A stretch of 64,000 bases of DNA from Aquimarina atlantica (GCF_000626715.1 NZ_AQRA01000001.1:372001-436000), one strand, 5' to 3'. Positions 35,170-44,214 are shown, counted from the first letter of the stretch. The notes: generated by a model not told the origin, from the sequence alone. Made by a program: numbers and translations.

Positions 35170-36561
35170 TTATAAATGAATTACTTCATCGTATGCGTCT
35201 GCTACCGCTTCCATTACAGCTTCACTCATTGTTGGGTGAGGATGGATAGCTTTTAATACTTCGTGACCAGTAGTTTCTAATTTTCTACCTAATACAGCTT
35301 CTGCAATCATATCGGTAACTCCGGCACCAATCATATGACAACCTAGCCACTCCCCATATTTCGCATCAAAAATTACCTTTACAAAACCATCTTTGGTTCC
35401 TGCAGCACTCGCTTTACCCGAGGCAGAAAAAGGGAATTTTCCTACTTTTAATTCGTAACCAGCTTCTTTGGCTTGTTTTTCGGTCATTCCTACACTGGCA
35501 ATTTCTGGAGAAGCATATGTACATCCAGGGATATTTCCATAATCGATTGGTTCTACATGCATTCCTGCGATTTTTTCAACACAGGTAATTCCTTCTGCAG
35601 AGGCAACATGGGCCAGGGCAGGGCCAGGGACTACATCACCAATTGCATAAATTCCCGGGATATTAGTCTGATACCAATCGTTTACTACAATTTTATCTCT
35701 ATCTGTAGCTATACCTAATTCTTCTAATCCTATGTTTTCTATATTGGTTTTGATACCCACTGCAGATAATACAACATCTGCTTCTAGGATTTCTTCTCCT
35801 TTTTTGGTTTTTACAGTTGCTTTTACTCCATCACCACTTGTATCTACACTTTCTACAGAAGAATTAGTCATTACCTTAATTCCTGCTTTTTTGAAATTAC
35901 GTTCGAACTGTTTTGATACTTCTTCATCTTCAAGAGGAACGAGGTTAGGTAAAAATTCTACGATGGTAACCTCTGTACCCATTGCATTATAGAAATGTGC
36001 AAATTCGACTCCAATTGCTCCCGATCCAACCACAATCATCTTTTTGGGTTGAGATTCTAAGGTCATTGCTTGTCTGTAACCAATTACTTTTTTACCATCT
36101 TGAGGTAAATTAGGTAACTCTCTAGATCTAGCTCCTGTAGCTATAATAATATGTTTTGCTTCATAATCAGTTGCTTTTCCATCTGCATCTGTTACTGTTA
36201 TTTTATTACTGGCTTTTAATGTACCAAAGCCTTCGATAACATCGATTTTATTTTTCTTCATAAGAAACTGAACTCCTTTGCTCATTCCTTCTGCCACACC
36301 ACGACTACGTTTTACAACTGCATCAAAATCTTTATCAAATTTGTCTACAGTAAGACCATAATCAGAAGCATGTTTTAGGTATTCGAATACCTGAGCACTT
36401 TTTAATAGTGCTTTTGTAGGAATACATCCCCAGTTTAAGCATACTCCGCCTAAGCTTTCTTTTTCAATTACTGCGGTTTTAAACCCTAATTGTGAAGCTC
36501 TAATTGCAGTTACATAACCTCCGGGACCGCTTCCTAAAACGATGATATCATATGTGCTCAT
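35170..36561 (-). CDS. lpdA: Dihydrolipoyl dehydrogenase (E3)
   Basis: The 463-residue flavoprotein reoxidises dihydrolipoamide in the pyruvate, 2-oxoglutarate, branched-chain and glycine-cleavage complexes. The FAD motif GSGPGGYVTAIRASQLG, the redox disulfide GGVCLNWGCIPTKALL, the NAD motif VVGSGAIGVEFAHFYNAMG and the interface His-Pro-His-Pro-Thr-x-SEAVMEA are all present. It is monocistronic in this window; gcvT at 12.4 kb is one of its functional partners. Confidence 0.97.
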   Translation of the reverse strand: MSTYDIIVLGSGPGGYVTAIRASQLGFKTAVIEKESLGGVCLNWGCIPTKALLKSAQVFEYLKHASDYGLTVDKFDKDFDAVVKRSRGVAEGMSKGVQFLMKKNKIDVIEGFGTLKASNKITVTDADGKATDYEAKHIIIATGARSRELPNLPQDGKKVIGYRQAMTLESQPKKMIVVGSGAIGVEFAHFYNAMGTEVTIVEFLPNLVPLEDEEVSKQFERNFKKAGIKVMTNSSVESVDTSGDGVKATVKTKKGEEILEADVVLSAVGIKTNIENIGLEELGIATDRDKIVVNDWYQTNIPGIYAIGDVVPGPALAHVASAEGITCVEKIAGMHVEPIDYGNIPGCTYASPEIASVGMTEKQAKEAGYELKVGKFPFSASGKASAAGTKDGFVKVIFDAKYGEWLGCHMIGAGVTDMIAEAVLGRKLETTGHEVLKAIHPHPTMSEAVMEAVADAYDEVIHL

Positions 36562-36659
36562 AAATGTCGATTTTTTGAAGTCACGAATTTAAGGATAATT
36601 CAGCTAACCAAAAAAGGAATTAAGTATTCCCTAAGAATAAGATTTTCATTAAAAAGGAT

Positions 36660-36691
36660 AAAAAAACACCATGTTATATAAACATGGTGTT
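36660..36691 (-). terminator. Terminator downstream of the 36756 lipoprotein gene
   Basis: AACACCATGTT (36665-36675) and AACATGGTGTT (36681-36691) form an 11-bp stem with a 5-nt loop; on the minus strand a T7 tract follows. Confidence 0.85.
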
Positions 36692-36755
36692 AATTTTTAA
36701 TGTTTTTTGTTATGATTAGTGCTTATTGTAAAGCATAATTGAATTATGTATTTCT

Positions 36756-37253
36756 TTAAAATTTCAGCTTAAGTTCTCTTTTTACAGTATTAAAATCAGA
36801 GAAATCTATTTTTGAATTTTTTGCAAATGTTGAAGGTATAACTACAATCCTGAAAGACTGATTGTCTGTAATATCAGCATCCAATGCATTTAGATCATCA
36901 CTCTCTAAAAATATATCAATACTTGCAATATTTTGTGCCTCATTAAAAATAAAATTGAATTGAAATTGAGCAAACTCACCAGGAGCAAAGAAAAAAGTCC
37001 TTGGTAAGGGTTCCCATACATCAACCTGAGCTGTAGACTTTTCAGGATCGAGTACATAAACCAACGCAACATCTGAGTCTAACACATTAACATTGTCTGG
37101 TACTACAGCTTCTATTCGAAAGTTATTAGCTGTATTAAATGTTCCTGTTACTTCAAAAGTATTTGCTATAGTATCAAAATCTGTATCATCATCGTTAGAA
37201 CAAGATGTAAATATAAATGTGGCTAGACATAGTAGTGCGAAAATTTTTCTCAT
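36756..37253 (-). CDS. Predicted lipoprotein, unknown function
   Basis: A 165-residue protein with lipoprotein signal ending TFIFTSCSNDDDTD. The mature part is beta-rich (FEVTGTFNTANNFRIEAVVP; DVALVYVLDPE; PLPRTFFFAPGEFAQFQFNF) and has a conserved-looking DSDVALVYVLD core. Homologues of this type are common in Flavobacteriia and unassigned. It lies 27 nt beyond msrB and could be cotranscribed with it. Confidence 0.72.
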   Translation of the reverse strand: MRKIFALLCLATFIFTSCSNDDDTDFDTIANTFEVTGTFNTANNFRIEAVVPDNVNVLDSDVALVYVLDPEKSTAQVDVWEPLPRTFFFAPGEFAQFQFNFIFNEAQNIASIDIFLESDDLNALDADITDNQSFRIVVIPSTFAKNSKIDFSDFNTVKRELKLKF

Positions 37254-37280
37254 GAATTCTAAATTTTATTTATTATCGAT

Positions 37281-37688
37281 TTATTTTTTATTAAAGTCTA
37301 TACTAACAGAGTTTACACAATAACGCTGACCTGTAGTTGTCGGGCCATCATTAAATACATGGCCTAAGTGACTACCGCAATTCGCACATAATATTTCTGT
37401 ACGTATCATACCGTGCGATGTATCTTTTATATATTCTACACTTCCTTCTATTGATTCATCAAAACTTGGCCATCCACATCCCGAATCAAATTTAGAAACA
37501 CTTTTAAATAAGGGGACATCACAAGCCATGCAGGTATACACTCCATCTTCGAAATGCATATTATACTCTCCGGTAAACGGTCTTTCGGTTCCTTTTTGTC
37601 TTAACACTCTATATTGTTCTTCTGTTAGCTTTTCTTTCCATTCAGCTTCAGATTTTTGTATCGAATACTTGCTCATTTCTTTACTCAT
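37281..37688 (-). CDS. msrB: Peptide-methionine (R)-S-oxide reductase, cytoplasmic
   Basis: A 135-residue MsrB that reduces methionine-R-sulfoxide in proteins. It has two zinc-binding CxxC pairs ([21 protein letters not shown]), the GCGWPSFDE loop and the active-site Cys in RYCVNS. There is no signal peptide, so it is cytoplasmic. Its start overlaps the stop of the upstream second MsrB gene by 8 nt. Confidence 0.95.
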   Translation of the reverse strand: MSKEMSKYSIQKSEAEWKEKLTEEQYRVLRQKGTERPFTGEYNMHFEDGVYTCMACDVPLFKSVSKFDSGCGWPSFDESIEGSVEYIKDTSHGMIRTEILCANCGSHLGHVFNDGPTTTGQRYCVNSVSIDFNKK

Positions 37689-38163
37689 TAGGTTTAAATA
37701 CTAGAGCATCACCATTAATGCAATGTCTCATTCCTGTCGTTTCTCTGGGACCATCACTAAATACATGACCTAAATGTCCACCACAAGTAGCACATAAGAG
37801 TTCGGATCGAGCATATCCTAATTTGTGATCTATATCCTTATCGATACTACCTTCTATTGCACGGTCAAAACTTGGCCAACCTGTCCCGCTATCAAATTTG
37901 TATTTACTTTCGTATAACGGAGTATTACATGCTGCACAATGAAATGTACCATGAGCATACAATTTGTTTAAAGGACTAGAAAATGGTCTTTCTGTTCCGG
38001 CTTGCCTAAGAATATAGTATTGCTCGGATGTTAGAATCTTTTTCCATTCGGCATTCGTTTTAGAAACGGCATACACTTTATTCTCTTTTTTACCTTCTTT
38101 TTGCGCTGTACTTGTACAACTTATTGCCAGAATACTAATACATACTACAATAAAACGTTTCAT
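37681..38163 (-). CDS. msrB: Peptide-methionine (R)-S-oxide reductase, lipoprotein form
   Basis: A 160-residue MsrB paralogue with an N-terminal lipoprotein signal ([10 protein letters not shown]). Zinc Cys pairs ([21 protein letters not shown]), the GTGWPSFDR loop and the active-site Cys in RHCINGDAL are intact. The signal places it in the periplasm or at the outer membrane, giving this operon a paired cytoplasmic and envelope repair enzyme. A periplasmic electron donor is not encoded nearby. Confidence 0.93.
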   Translation of the reverse strand: MKRFIVVCISILAISCTSTAQKEGKKENKVYAVSKTNAEWKKILTSEQYYILRQAGTERPFSSPLNKLYAHGTFHCAACNTPLYESKYKFDSGTGWPSFDRAIEGSIDKDIDHKLGYARSELLCATCGGHLGHVFSDGPRETTGMRHCINGDALVFKPNE

Positions 38164-38235
38164 AGTTTTTCTAATTTTTTATTAAAGTTATACCTAAGTA
38201 GTCGTATAAACTGGCTAAGAATAACTAATCAATAA

Positions 38236-39105
38236 CTATTCCAAAATAAATTCTATGATTTTGGATATTACTTTTGGGTCTCCCAAAATTTTTCGATGGC
38301 CTAATTGTTCAGTTAGAAGCAGTTGCCCGTTTTCTAGATTATTAATGATTTCATGAGCTGCACTATAATGTACGTCAACATCATTTTTGTCATGTACTAC
38401 CAGAGTAGGTATTTTAACACCAGAAGCAGAGGTTGCTCCAGAGTAATTGTCAAGATCTTCTCCATACCTTTTATCAAAGTATGTTTTTAATAAACGACCT
38501 ACTTTTTGGTTTAATTGTAAGTTTTTTGCAAAATTTTTAGTGATTGCAGTGATGCTATTGGCAGTACCAATAATAACAAGGGATTTGATTTGTAATCCAA
38601 ACCGAGTAGTTCTTAATAACGACATTCCGCCTAATGAATGTCCTATTGCTGTTTCAAATGGACCGTGAGTTTTTTCTAATTGATGTATTGTTTCGATAAA
38701 AAAGGGTAGCATACTTCTTTTTCCCGGAGCATGACCGTGTGCCGGAGCATCAAAACTTACAGTGCTATATCCATGTTCTAATAATTGATCTGCAATTTTA
38801 GAAAGTTGCGTTCCGCTTCCGGACCAACCGTGAGCTAAAAGAATTTTCTTATCAGAATTTCCATAGTTATAGACGATAACTTCTCGGTTAATTTTTTTAA
38901 TTCGAATTCTTTCCTTTTTGCTTTTTTCATACATTTCTTTCTCTCTGTCCGGCATTTTATAACCAAAAGGAGTTAAGAATATTCTGGCGGCAAATCTTGA
39001 AGCCAGAATAGGGGATATCCAATTCAATATTTTTGCAGTATATACAATAGATTTAGGAATTAAAAGTGCCTGTACAGGAATTAGGTCTTTGTCTACTTTA
39101 GCCAT
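38236..39105 (-). CDS. Alpha/beta hydrolase
   Basis: A 289-residue alpha/beta-hydrolase-fold protein. The nucleophile elbow is GHSLGGM; the oxyanion region LAHGWSGSGTQ and FDAPAHGHAPG precede it. An Asp (VHDKNDVDVHY) and a late His (EQLGHRKILGD) complete the triad. An N-terminal hydrophobic patch (LNWISPILASRFAARIFL) may associate with membrane. Substrate unknown. Confidence 0.85.
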   Translation of the reverse strand: MAKVDKDLIPVQALLIPKSIVYTAKILNWISPILASRFAARIFLTPFGYKMPDREKEMYEKSKKERIRIKKINREVIVYNYGNSDKKILLAHGWSGSGTQLSKIADQLLEHGYSTVSFDAPAHGHAPGKRSMLPFFIETIHQLEKTHGPFETAIGHSLGGMSLLRTTRFGLQIKSLVIIGTANSITAITKNFAKNLQLNQKVGRLLKTYFDKRYGEDLDNYSGATSASGVKIPTLVVHDKNDVDVHYSAAHEIINNLENGQLLLTEQLGHRKILGDPKVISKIIEFILE

Positions 39106-39329
39106 TAAATAAATAATTAATTGAAAAGGATAAAATTAAAATAACAACTGTTATTGAAATATATAATTATGATAAATTAATAGTATATAAAAAAACGTAA
39201 AGAAACAAAAAATGTCTAGTTTTTACATGCATATTTGGACTTATATGAATTCTGATAAGATAGTATAAATAAAATGTAAATAGATCAAATATATCTTCTC
39301 AATTCTTTCGTATAACCTTTAAAAGTGTT

Positions 39330-39337
39330 TAATTTTG
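39330..39337 (+). promoter_or_regulatory. Candidate -7 box for the helicase gene
   Basis: TAATTTTG matches TAnnTTTG and predicts a short leader of about 19 nt before the ATG at 39363. Confidence 0.5.
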
Positions 39338-39353
39338 TAGTTTATTTTTTAAT

Positions 39354-39358
39354 AGGAG
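39354..39358 (+). promoter_or_regulatory. Shine-Dalgarno-like AGGAG
   Basis: AGGAG sits 4 nt before the helicase ATG. True Shine-Dalgarno motifs are uncommon in this window, so this is a notable exception. Confidence 0.4.
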
Positions 39359-39362
39359 TTAC

Positions 39363-40883
39363 ATGGGATTACAACCCAAGAGGGTAGATAAAAAAGAACA
39401 AAAAGTACTTTACGATTATCAGAAACGGGATATAGATAAGATATTTAATCGTCTAAAAGAATTTTCCCAGAAATATAATCTGCTGTATCAGCTTCCTACC
39501 GGAGGAGGAAAAACGGTTATTTTTTCTGAAATTGTTAGAAGATATATAGAATCTACTCGAAAAAAAGTTGTTGTTCTTACACATCGAATTGAACTCTGTG
39601 GTCAAACCTCAAAAATGCTAAGCGAGTTTGGGGTAAAGAATAAAATCATAAATAGCTCTGTTAAGGAACTCGATGATCAAAACGAATATATGTGTTTTGT
39701 TGCAATGGTAGAAACCCTTAATAACAGGCTTAATGATGATCATTTAGAACTACACAATGTAGGAATGGTTATTATTGATGAAGCTCATTATAATTCGTTT
39801 AGAAAGCTTTTTAAATTTTTTAGCAATTGTTTTATCCTTGGAGTTACTGCTACACCTCTTAGTTCTAATATGAAACTCCCGATGAAGGATAATTATAATG
39901 AATTGATTGTAGGTGATACAATTAGTTCATTAATTAATAGTGGGTTTTTAGCCAAACCTGTAATTTATACCTATGATGTTGGATTAGGATCATTAAAAAT
40001 AGGAATGAATGGTGACTATACTGTAAAATCTTCAGAAGATTTGTACACCAACATGCTAATGCAGGATAAACTATTACATGCTTATGAGGAAAGATCAAAA
40101 GGAAAAAAAACATTGATTTTTAATAACGGAATCAATACTTCTATTTATGTTTATGAAACTTTTAAAAAAGCAGGGTATCCCATTCGTCATCTTGATAACA
40201 CAAATAGTAAGCAGGAAAGAGAAGATATTTTGGCATGGTTTAAAAATACAGATGATGCAATACTTACTTCTGTAAGTATTCTTACTACGGGATTTGATGA
40301 ACCTACAGTGGAGAGTATTATTCTTAACAGAGCGACAAAATCACTTACATTATATTTTCAGATGATTGGTAGGGGATCTCGTATATTACCTACTAAACCA
40401 GAATTTTCAATAATCGATTTAGGAAACAATACTGCAAGATTTGGGTTATGGAATTCTGATGTTGACTGGCAATCTATTTTTAGGTCGCCGGATTTCTATT
40501 ATGATAATCTGGTAGGGGATGAAGAGATAGAACGTAATTTTAAGTATGTATTACCAGAGGAGTTAAGAAAAGAGTTTTTAAAATCTGATGATATAGAGTT
40601 TGATATCGAAGCCGAATATGCAAAAACAAAACGTTATGGATATAGAAGCTTAACAGTTCTCGAAAAATCTATAGAACAACATGCAGTAATGTGTGTGCAA
40701 AATAGTGAAGATGTTTTTGATGCACGAATCCTAAGTAAACTTTTGGATCAGGACATAGAATATCGTGTACGTAGATACTCTTATTGTATTAGTAAAAGCA
40801 CTAAAAACTACAGAGATTGGTTAGAAGAAGATTATAAACGAAAATTGAGATCTAAAATCAATCAACTATTCATGGATGAGTAA
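39363..40883 (+). CDS. DEAD/DEAH-box superfamily 2 helicase (SSL2/RadD-like)
   Basis: A 506-residue SF2 helicase: Q-like motif LYDYQKRDIDKI, Walker A LPTGGGKTVIF (about residues 42-52), DEAH box IIDEAHYNSF (near 139), motif III GVTATPLSS, motif V VSILTTGFDEP and motif VI FQMIGRGSRI. The C-terminal 140 residues have no recognised domain. Related proteins (COG1061) take part in DNA repair and restriction. It stands alone, with no nuclease or methylase nearby. Confidence 0.9.
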   Translation: MGLQPKRVDKKEQKVLYDYQKRDIDKIFNRLKEFSQKYNLLYQLPTGGGKTVIFSEIVRRYIESTRKKVVVLTHRIELCGQTSKMLSEFGVKNKIINSSVKELDDQNEYMCFVAMVETLNNRLNDDHLELHNVGMVIIDEAHYNSFRKLFKFFSNCFILGVTATPLSSNMKLPMKDNYNELIVGDTISSLINSGFLAKPVIYTYDVGLGSLKIGMNGDYTVKSSEDLYTNMLMQDKLLHAYEERSKGKKTLIFNNGINTSIYVYETFKKAGYPIRHLDNTNSKQEREDILAWFKNTDDAILTSVSILTTGFDEPTVESIILNRATKSLTLYFQMIGRGSRILPTKPEFSIIDLGNNTARFGLWNSDVDWQSIFRSPDFYYDNLVGDEEIERNFKYVLPEELRKEFLKSDDIEFDIEAEYAKTKRYGYRSLTVLEKSIEQHAVMCVQNSEDVFDARILSKLLDQDIEYRVRRYSYCISKSTKNYRDWLEEDYKRKLRSKINQLFMDE

Positions 40884-40893
40884 TAACGTAATC

Positions 40894-40937
40894 TACCACT
40901 AAAGAATAGTATATCTCGAATATATTCTTTAATGGTA
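40894..40937. terminator. Terminator between helicase and racemase genes
   Basis: TACCACTAAAGAATA and TATTCTTTAATGGTA pair with one difference that is a G-T wobble in the minus-strand transcript. It lies between convergent genes. Confidence 0.65.
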
Positions 40938-40955
40938 AATTATCACTTTAATATA

Positions 40956-41660
40956 TTATACTATATATTCTTTTTGTAAAGCTATTTCAACTGCACTTTC
41001 TGCGTGAATTTTTGTGGTATCGAATACAGGAATATCAACATCATCTTGCTTGATCAATAATGGTATTTCTGTACATCCCAGAATTACACCTTCTGCACCT
41101 TCATGCTCTAATGCTTTTATAATTCGTTTAAATTCTTCTCTAGAACTATCTTTGATATTTCCGAGTACCAGTTCTTTATAAATTATCTGGTGAATAAGCT
41201 CACGGTCATTTTGATTGGGAAGTACTATTTCAATATCGAACTCTTTTAAGGTATTTCTGTAAAAATCTCTCTCCATTGTAAATTTGGTACCGAGAAGAGC
41301 TAGTTTTTTTAATCCTTTAGACTTAATATTTTTACCTGTAGCACTTGCAATATGTAGAAAAGGAACTGAGGTACTCTTAATTATTTCCTCACTACATAAA
41401 TGCATGGTGTTTGTACATAGAATTATCAAATCTGCTCCGGCGTTTTCTAATTGTTTTGCAGATTTAACCATTAATGTATTTAACTCATCCCAATCATCAT
41501 TACGTTGTAAATTTTCGATTTCTGCAAAGTCGACAGAAGCTAAAATACATTTGGCAGAATGAAAACCTCCCAAAAGTTCTTTTGTATGTTTATTAATCAA
41601 TTCATAATAGAGAGCCGATGATTCCCAGCTCATTCCCCCAATTAGTCCTATAGTTTTCAT
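40956..41660 (-). CDS. Aspartate/glutamate racemase family protein
   Basis: A 234-residue cofactor-independent racemase homologue. Both catalytic cysteines are visible, in LCTNTMH and LGCTEIPLL, and the N-terminus GLIGGMSWESSALYYELIN is typical of the YgeA/broad-specificity branch. It is last in the minus-strand series cupin, SDR, PhzF, racemase; its substrate is unknown. Confidence 0.9.
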   Translation of the reverse strand: MKTIGLIGGMSWESSALYYELINKHTKELLGGFHSAKCILASVDFAEIENLQRNDDWDELNTLMVKSAKQLENAGADLIILCTNTMHLCSEEIIKSTSVPFLHIASATGKNIKSKGLKKLALLGTKFTMERDFYRNTLKEFDIEIVLPNQNDRELIHQIIYKELVLGNIKDSSREEFKRIIKALEHEGAEGVILGCTEIPLLIKQDDVDIPVFDTTKIHAESAVEIALQKEYIV

Positions 41661-41708
41661 GAGTTTTAATTTTATAGATTATTCTTTTTTTTAATTTTTT
41701 TTCAAAGA

Positions 41709-42494
41709 TTAGATTTCTATTTCTCCTATCAGGTATGGAACCGAATGTCCGCTAAGGAAAACCCGATCTCCTTCTAATTTACAATCTAACTCTCCTCTAC
41801 GAGCAGACAATTGCTGAGCTTTAAGGTCATTTTTTCCTAGTTTTTTAGCCCAAAATGGAACCAAAGAAGCATGAGCAGAACCTGTTACCGGATCTTCGGG
41901 TTGAATAATACCATTTGCATCAAATACACGAGAAACAAAGTCTACGTGTTTTCCCTCGGCAGTGATTACAATACATAAATAGGGTAGGTCTTTAAGTAAA
42001 TCGAGTTTAGGATTTTCATTTAGTACTTCTTCTTCAGACGAAAGTCTGATTACCAAATCACGAGCAGCAAAAGTAGCAATAGGTTTTGCTTTCAAAGCTT
42101 GGTGAATTTCGGATGGAATTTCAACAGGTTCTGGTGGTCTCGAAGGAAAATCTAATGTGATTGCTCCATTATCCTCTTTTTTAGCTTTTAGAATTCCGCT
42201 TTTTGAAGAAAACTTAACTTCATTAATAGAAGTATCAAGATAATTGAAAATTACATATGCCGATGCAAGTGTAGCATGACCACATAAGTCAATTTCTGCA
42301 TGAGGCATAAACCATCTTATTTCGTAGATGTTATCTTTTTTTACAAAAAAACCAGTTTCTGCCAAATTATTTTCTACTGCAATATTCTGTAGAGTTTGAT
42401 CTTCTAACCAATGTGGCAAATGGCATATTGCCGCTGGATTACCTCCAAATAATGTTTTAGTAAAAGCATCGATCTGATACATTGAAATTTTCAT
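41709..42494 (-). CDS. PhzF family isomerase
   Basis: A 261-residue PhzF-fold protein with QIDAFTKTLFGGNPAAIC, the catalytic Glu in VENNLAETGFFV, DLCGHATLASAYV and the second-half DPVTGSAHASL. PhzF isomerises dihydro-3-hydroxyanthranilate in phenazine synthesis, but most family members lie outside such pathways and no phenazine genes are here. It is 19 nt downstream of the SDR gene. Confidence 0.9.
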   Translation of the reverse strand: MKISMYQIDAFTKTLFGGNPAAICHLPHWLEDQTLQNIAVENNLAETGFFVKKDNIYEIRWFMPHAEIDLCGHATLASAYVIFNYLDTSINEVKFSSKSGILKAKKEDNGAITLDFPSRPPEPVEIPSEIHQALKAKPIATFAARDLVIRLSSEEEVLNENPKLDLLKDLPYLCIVITAEGKHVDFVSRVFDANGIIQPEDPVTGSAHASLVPFWAKKLGKNDLKAQQLSARRGELDCKLEGDRVFLSGHSVPYLIGEIEI

Positions 42495-42513
42495 GATTTT
42501 ATGTGTTTCGTTG

Positions 42514-43113
42514 TTAATATTTTTTACAAATAGTACCTGTGTTATTATTATTAAATAGTTGTTTGTAGCTATCTACTACATCTGTAATATGAACAGGGTA
42601 GTATCCAGCAAATTTTTGATCTTCGGGAAAATCTCCTGCAATAGCACCAGGAGCTACAACATTTAGCCGAATTCCTCGATCCAGTTCTTTTGATGCAGCA
42701 TGAACAAAACTATGCAAAGCCCCATTTACCAGTGATAACCCGACAGCATTGGGTTCATAATGCTCTGCCAGAATACCGGTTGTTAAGGTTATTGAGGCAT
42801 TGTCATTTATATACTCTTTTGCTACATGTACAAGGTTTACCTGCCCCATTAGTTTACTACGTATCCCGATGTAATAATCTTCTTCGGTTAATTCTGATAA
42901 TGGTTTCCAGGAAGCTGTGCCTGCTGCATTAATTACTGCATCTATTTTAGGTAGTTTTTCAAATAATGCTTTTATAGATTTTTTATCCGTAATATCGATA
43001 GGGTAGGATTTACTATTTCGATGAGCACCAAATACATTGTCGTACTCATTCTTTAGAGTGTTATAAATTGCACTGCCTATTGTACCGGTGGCACCAATAA
43101 CTAAGATTTTCAT
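42514..43113 (-). CDS. Short-chain dehydrogenase-like protein lacking the usual YxxxK
   Basis: A 199-residue Rossmann protein (VIGATGTIGSAIYNTL; NAAGTA). In the place of the SDR Tyr-x3-Lys it reads LSLVNGALHSFVHAA, so the standard catalytic Tyr and Lys are absent, as in a known subfamily with a VNGA motif. It lies 13 nt after the cupin gene and is probably cotranscribed with it. Substrate unknown. Confidence 0.82.
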   Translation of the reverse strand: MKILVIGATGTIGSAIYNTLKNEYDNVFGAHRNSKSYPIDITDKKSIKALFEKLPKIDAVINAAGTASWKPLSELTEEDYYIGIRSKLMGQVNLVHVAKEYINDNASITLTTGILAEHYEPNAVGLSLVNGALHSFVHAASKELDRGIRLNVVAPGAIAGDFPEDQKFAGYYPVHITDVVDSYKQLFNNNNTGTICKKY

Positions 43114-43126
43114 ACATTTTTTCTTT

Positions 43127-43492
43127 TTAGATGGTTTCTAATTTATCCTGCGTTAAATTTCCTGGAGCATTCCCTGTATTGATTGTAGTGTTGGGTTCGA
43201 AGAGCATTACAGAAACTTCTTGATCTGCTACGGGTCTATGTTCTGTTCCTTTTGGAATAATCAAAAACTCATTAGCCTTTAAGTGTACGGTTCGATCACG
43301 AAACTCCATTTTAAATTCACCATTTAGAACATAAAACATTTCATCTTCGTTATCATGTTTATGCCATACAAATTCACCTTTGAACTTAACTAACTTTACA
43401 TGTTGTCCATTAAGTTCGCCAATAATTCGTGGATTCCAATGATCAGAAAAGAGAGAGAGCTTGTCGTTGATGTTTACTTTTTCTATATTCAT
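43127..43492 (-). CDS. Cupin domain protein
   Basis: A 121-residue single-cupin protein. Metal-ligand motifs are visible: GEFVWHKHDNEDEMFYVLNG and IIPKGTEHRP. No signal peptide. It leads the series of minus-strand genes behind the ArsR regulator, and a probable ArsR operator lies about 20 bp upstream of its start. Confidence 0.85.
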   Translation of the reverse strand: MNIEKVNINDKLSLFSDHWNPRIIGELNGQHVKLVKFKGEFVWHKHDNEDEMFYVLNGEFKMEFRDRTVHLKANEFLIIPKGTEHRPVADQEVSVMLFEPNTTINTGNAPGNLTQDKLETI

Positions 43493-43511
43493 TTTAATAT
43501 TATTATAATTA

Positions 43512-43533
43512 TATATTTAGTTTTATGAATATG
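43512..43533. promoter_or_regulatory. Second copy of probable ArsR operator, upstream of the cupin gene
   Basis: This 22-bp site is identical at 19 of 22 positions to the perfect inverted repeat at 43873-43894 (half-sites TATATTTA and TGAATATG here). It is placed between the ArsR stop and the cupin start. Confidence 0.5.
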
Positions 43534-43548
43534 TTGATTTAAATTTTT

Positions 43549-43860
43549 TTACAACTCTTTATTTATAGTTTCCAAAAACTCTTTAATTACAGGTTCATTC
43601 CTTTTAAAATATGTCCATTTCCCATGTCTTGTGGTGATTAATAGACCAGCCTTATGCATACCAGTTAGATAATGTGATATGGTAGGTTGTGATAATCCTG
43701 ATTTATCTTTGATATGTTGGCCACATACACCATCGTTAAAATGCCCAAGCTCTTCGTGGGGAGGAAAATTGGCTTCAGGGTCTTTTAACCATTTTAGTAT
43801 ATCTAAACGTGTCGCATTAGATAAAGCTTTATTTATTTCAAGTATTCTTGCATTGTTCAT
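43549..43860 (-). CDS. ArsR/HTH_5 family transcriptional regulator
   Basis: A 103-residue winged-helix repressor: NKALSNATRLDILKWL, then the recognition region GLSQPTISHYLTGMHKAGLL and the wing TTRHGKWTYFKRNE. A single Cys in GVCGQHIKD is visible but no full metal site, so the signal may not be a metal. The ATG at 43860 is used because a -7 box lies at 43865-43872, inside the longer alternative. It heads the cupin/SDR/PhzF/racemase genes. Confidence 0.9.
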   Translation of the reverse strand: MNNARILEINKALSNATRLDILKWLKDPEANFPPHEELGHFNDGVCGQHIKDKSGLSQPTISHYLTGMHKAGLLITTRHGKWTYFKRNEPVIKEFLETINKEL

Positions 43861-43864
43861 GCAA

Positions 43865-43872
43865 CAAATATA
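43865..43872 (-). promoter_or_regulatory. Candidate -7 box for the ArsR gene
   Basis: On the minus strand TATATTTG matches TAnnTTTG and lies only 4 nt before the ATG, implying a nearly leaderless transcript. It abuts the inverted repeat at 43873-43894. Confidence 0.5.
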
Positions 43873-43894
43873 CATATTTAATTTTATAAATATG
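43873..43894. promoter_or_regulatory. Probable ArsR operator at the arsR promoter
   Basis: CATATTTA-N6-TAAATATG is a perfect 8-bp inverted repeat located between the expected -7 and -33 regions, the usual position for autorepression by an ArsR dimer. Confidence 0.55.
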
Positions 43895-44094
43895 ATAAAA
43901 CCTTTTTAAAGTGTTCACATTATGCTGATTGATCATTATTTTTTAATTGTAAATTACTGATAATAAGGTGTTTGAAAAATAATGTGATTTTGTTGTGTAA
44001 CAAAAATAGAGAATGTTCGTCTAGTAAGTGTAGGCAGTAAAGAAATGATTAATTTCTTGAATATAAGCAAATTAGTTTTAACGATACCTATAAG

Positions 44095-44127
44095 GCGCGT
44101 ATCTTGATACATCTTGAGATAAGTGCT
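44095..44127 (+). repeat. Conserved-loop hairpin, copy 1
   Basis: Stem GCGCGTATCT (44095-44104) with AGATAAGTGC (44117-44126), one mismatch and one G-U pair, encloses the loop TGATACATCTTG. The same 12-nt loop occurs in copy 2 on a different stem. Confidence 0.55.
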
Positions 44128-44214
44128 TTAAAAAAAGGTTTATTTGCTTTAAACCAATCATAGAATTGAGTTTCTGTACTTTAAAGAATTCTTGATTCAA
44201 ATAATATATATAAG

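Noticed and set aside
35473-35992. Plus-strand frames opposite lpdA
   Set aside because: They are antisense to a highly conserved gene and have no independent support.
39363-40883. Part of a restriction or phage-defence system
   Set aside because: The helicase has no nuclease, methylase or other defence partner; its neighbours are a hydrolase and a racemase gene facing the other way.
41709-42494. Phenazine biosynthesis gene
   Set aside because: PhzF-fold proteins are common outside phenazine pathways and no other phz gene is present.
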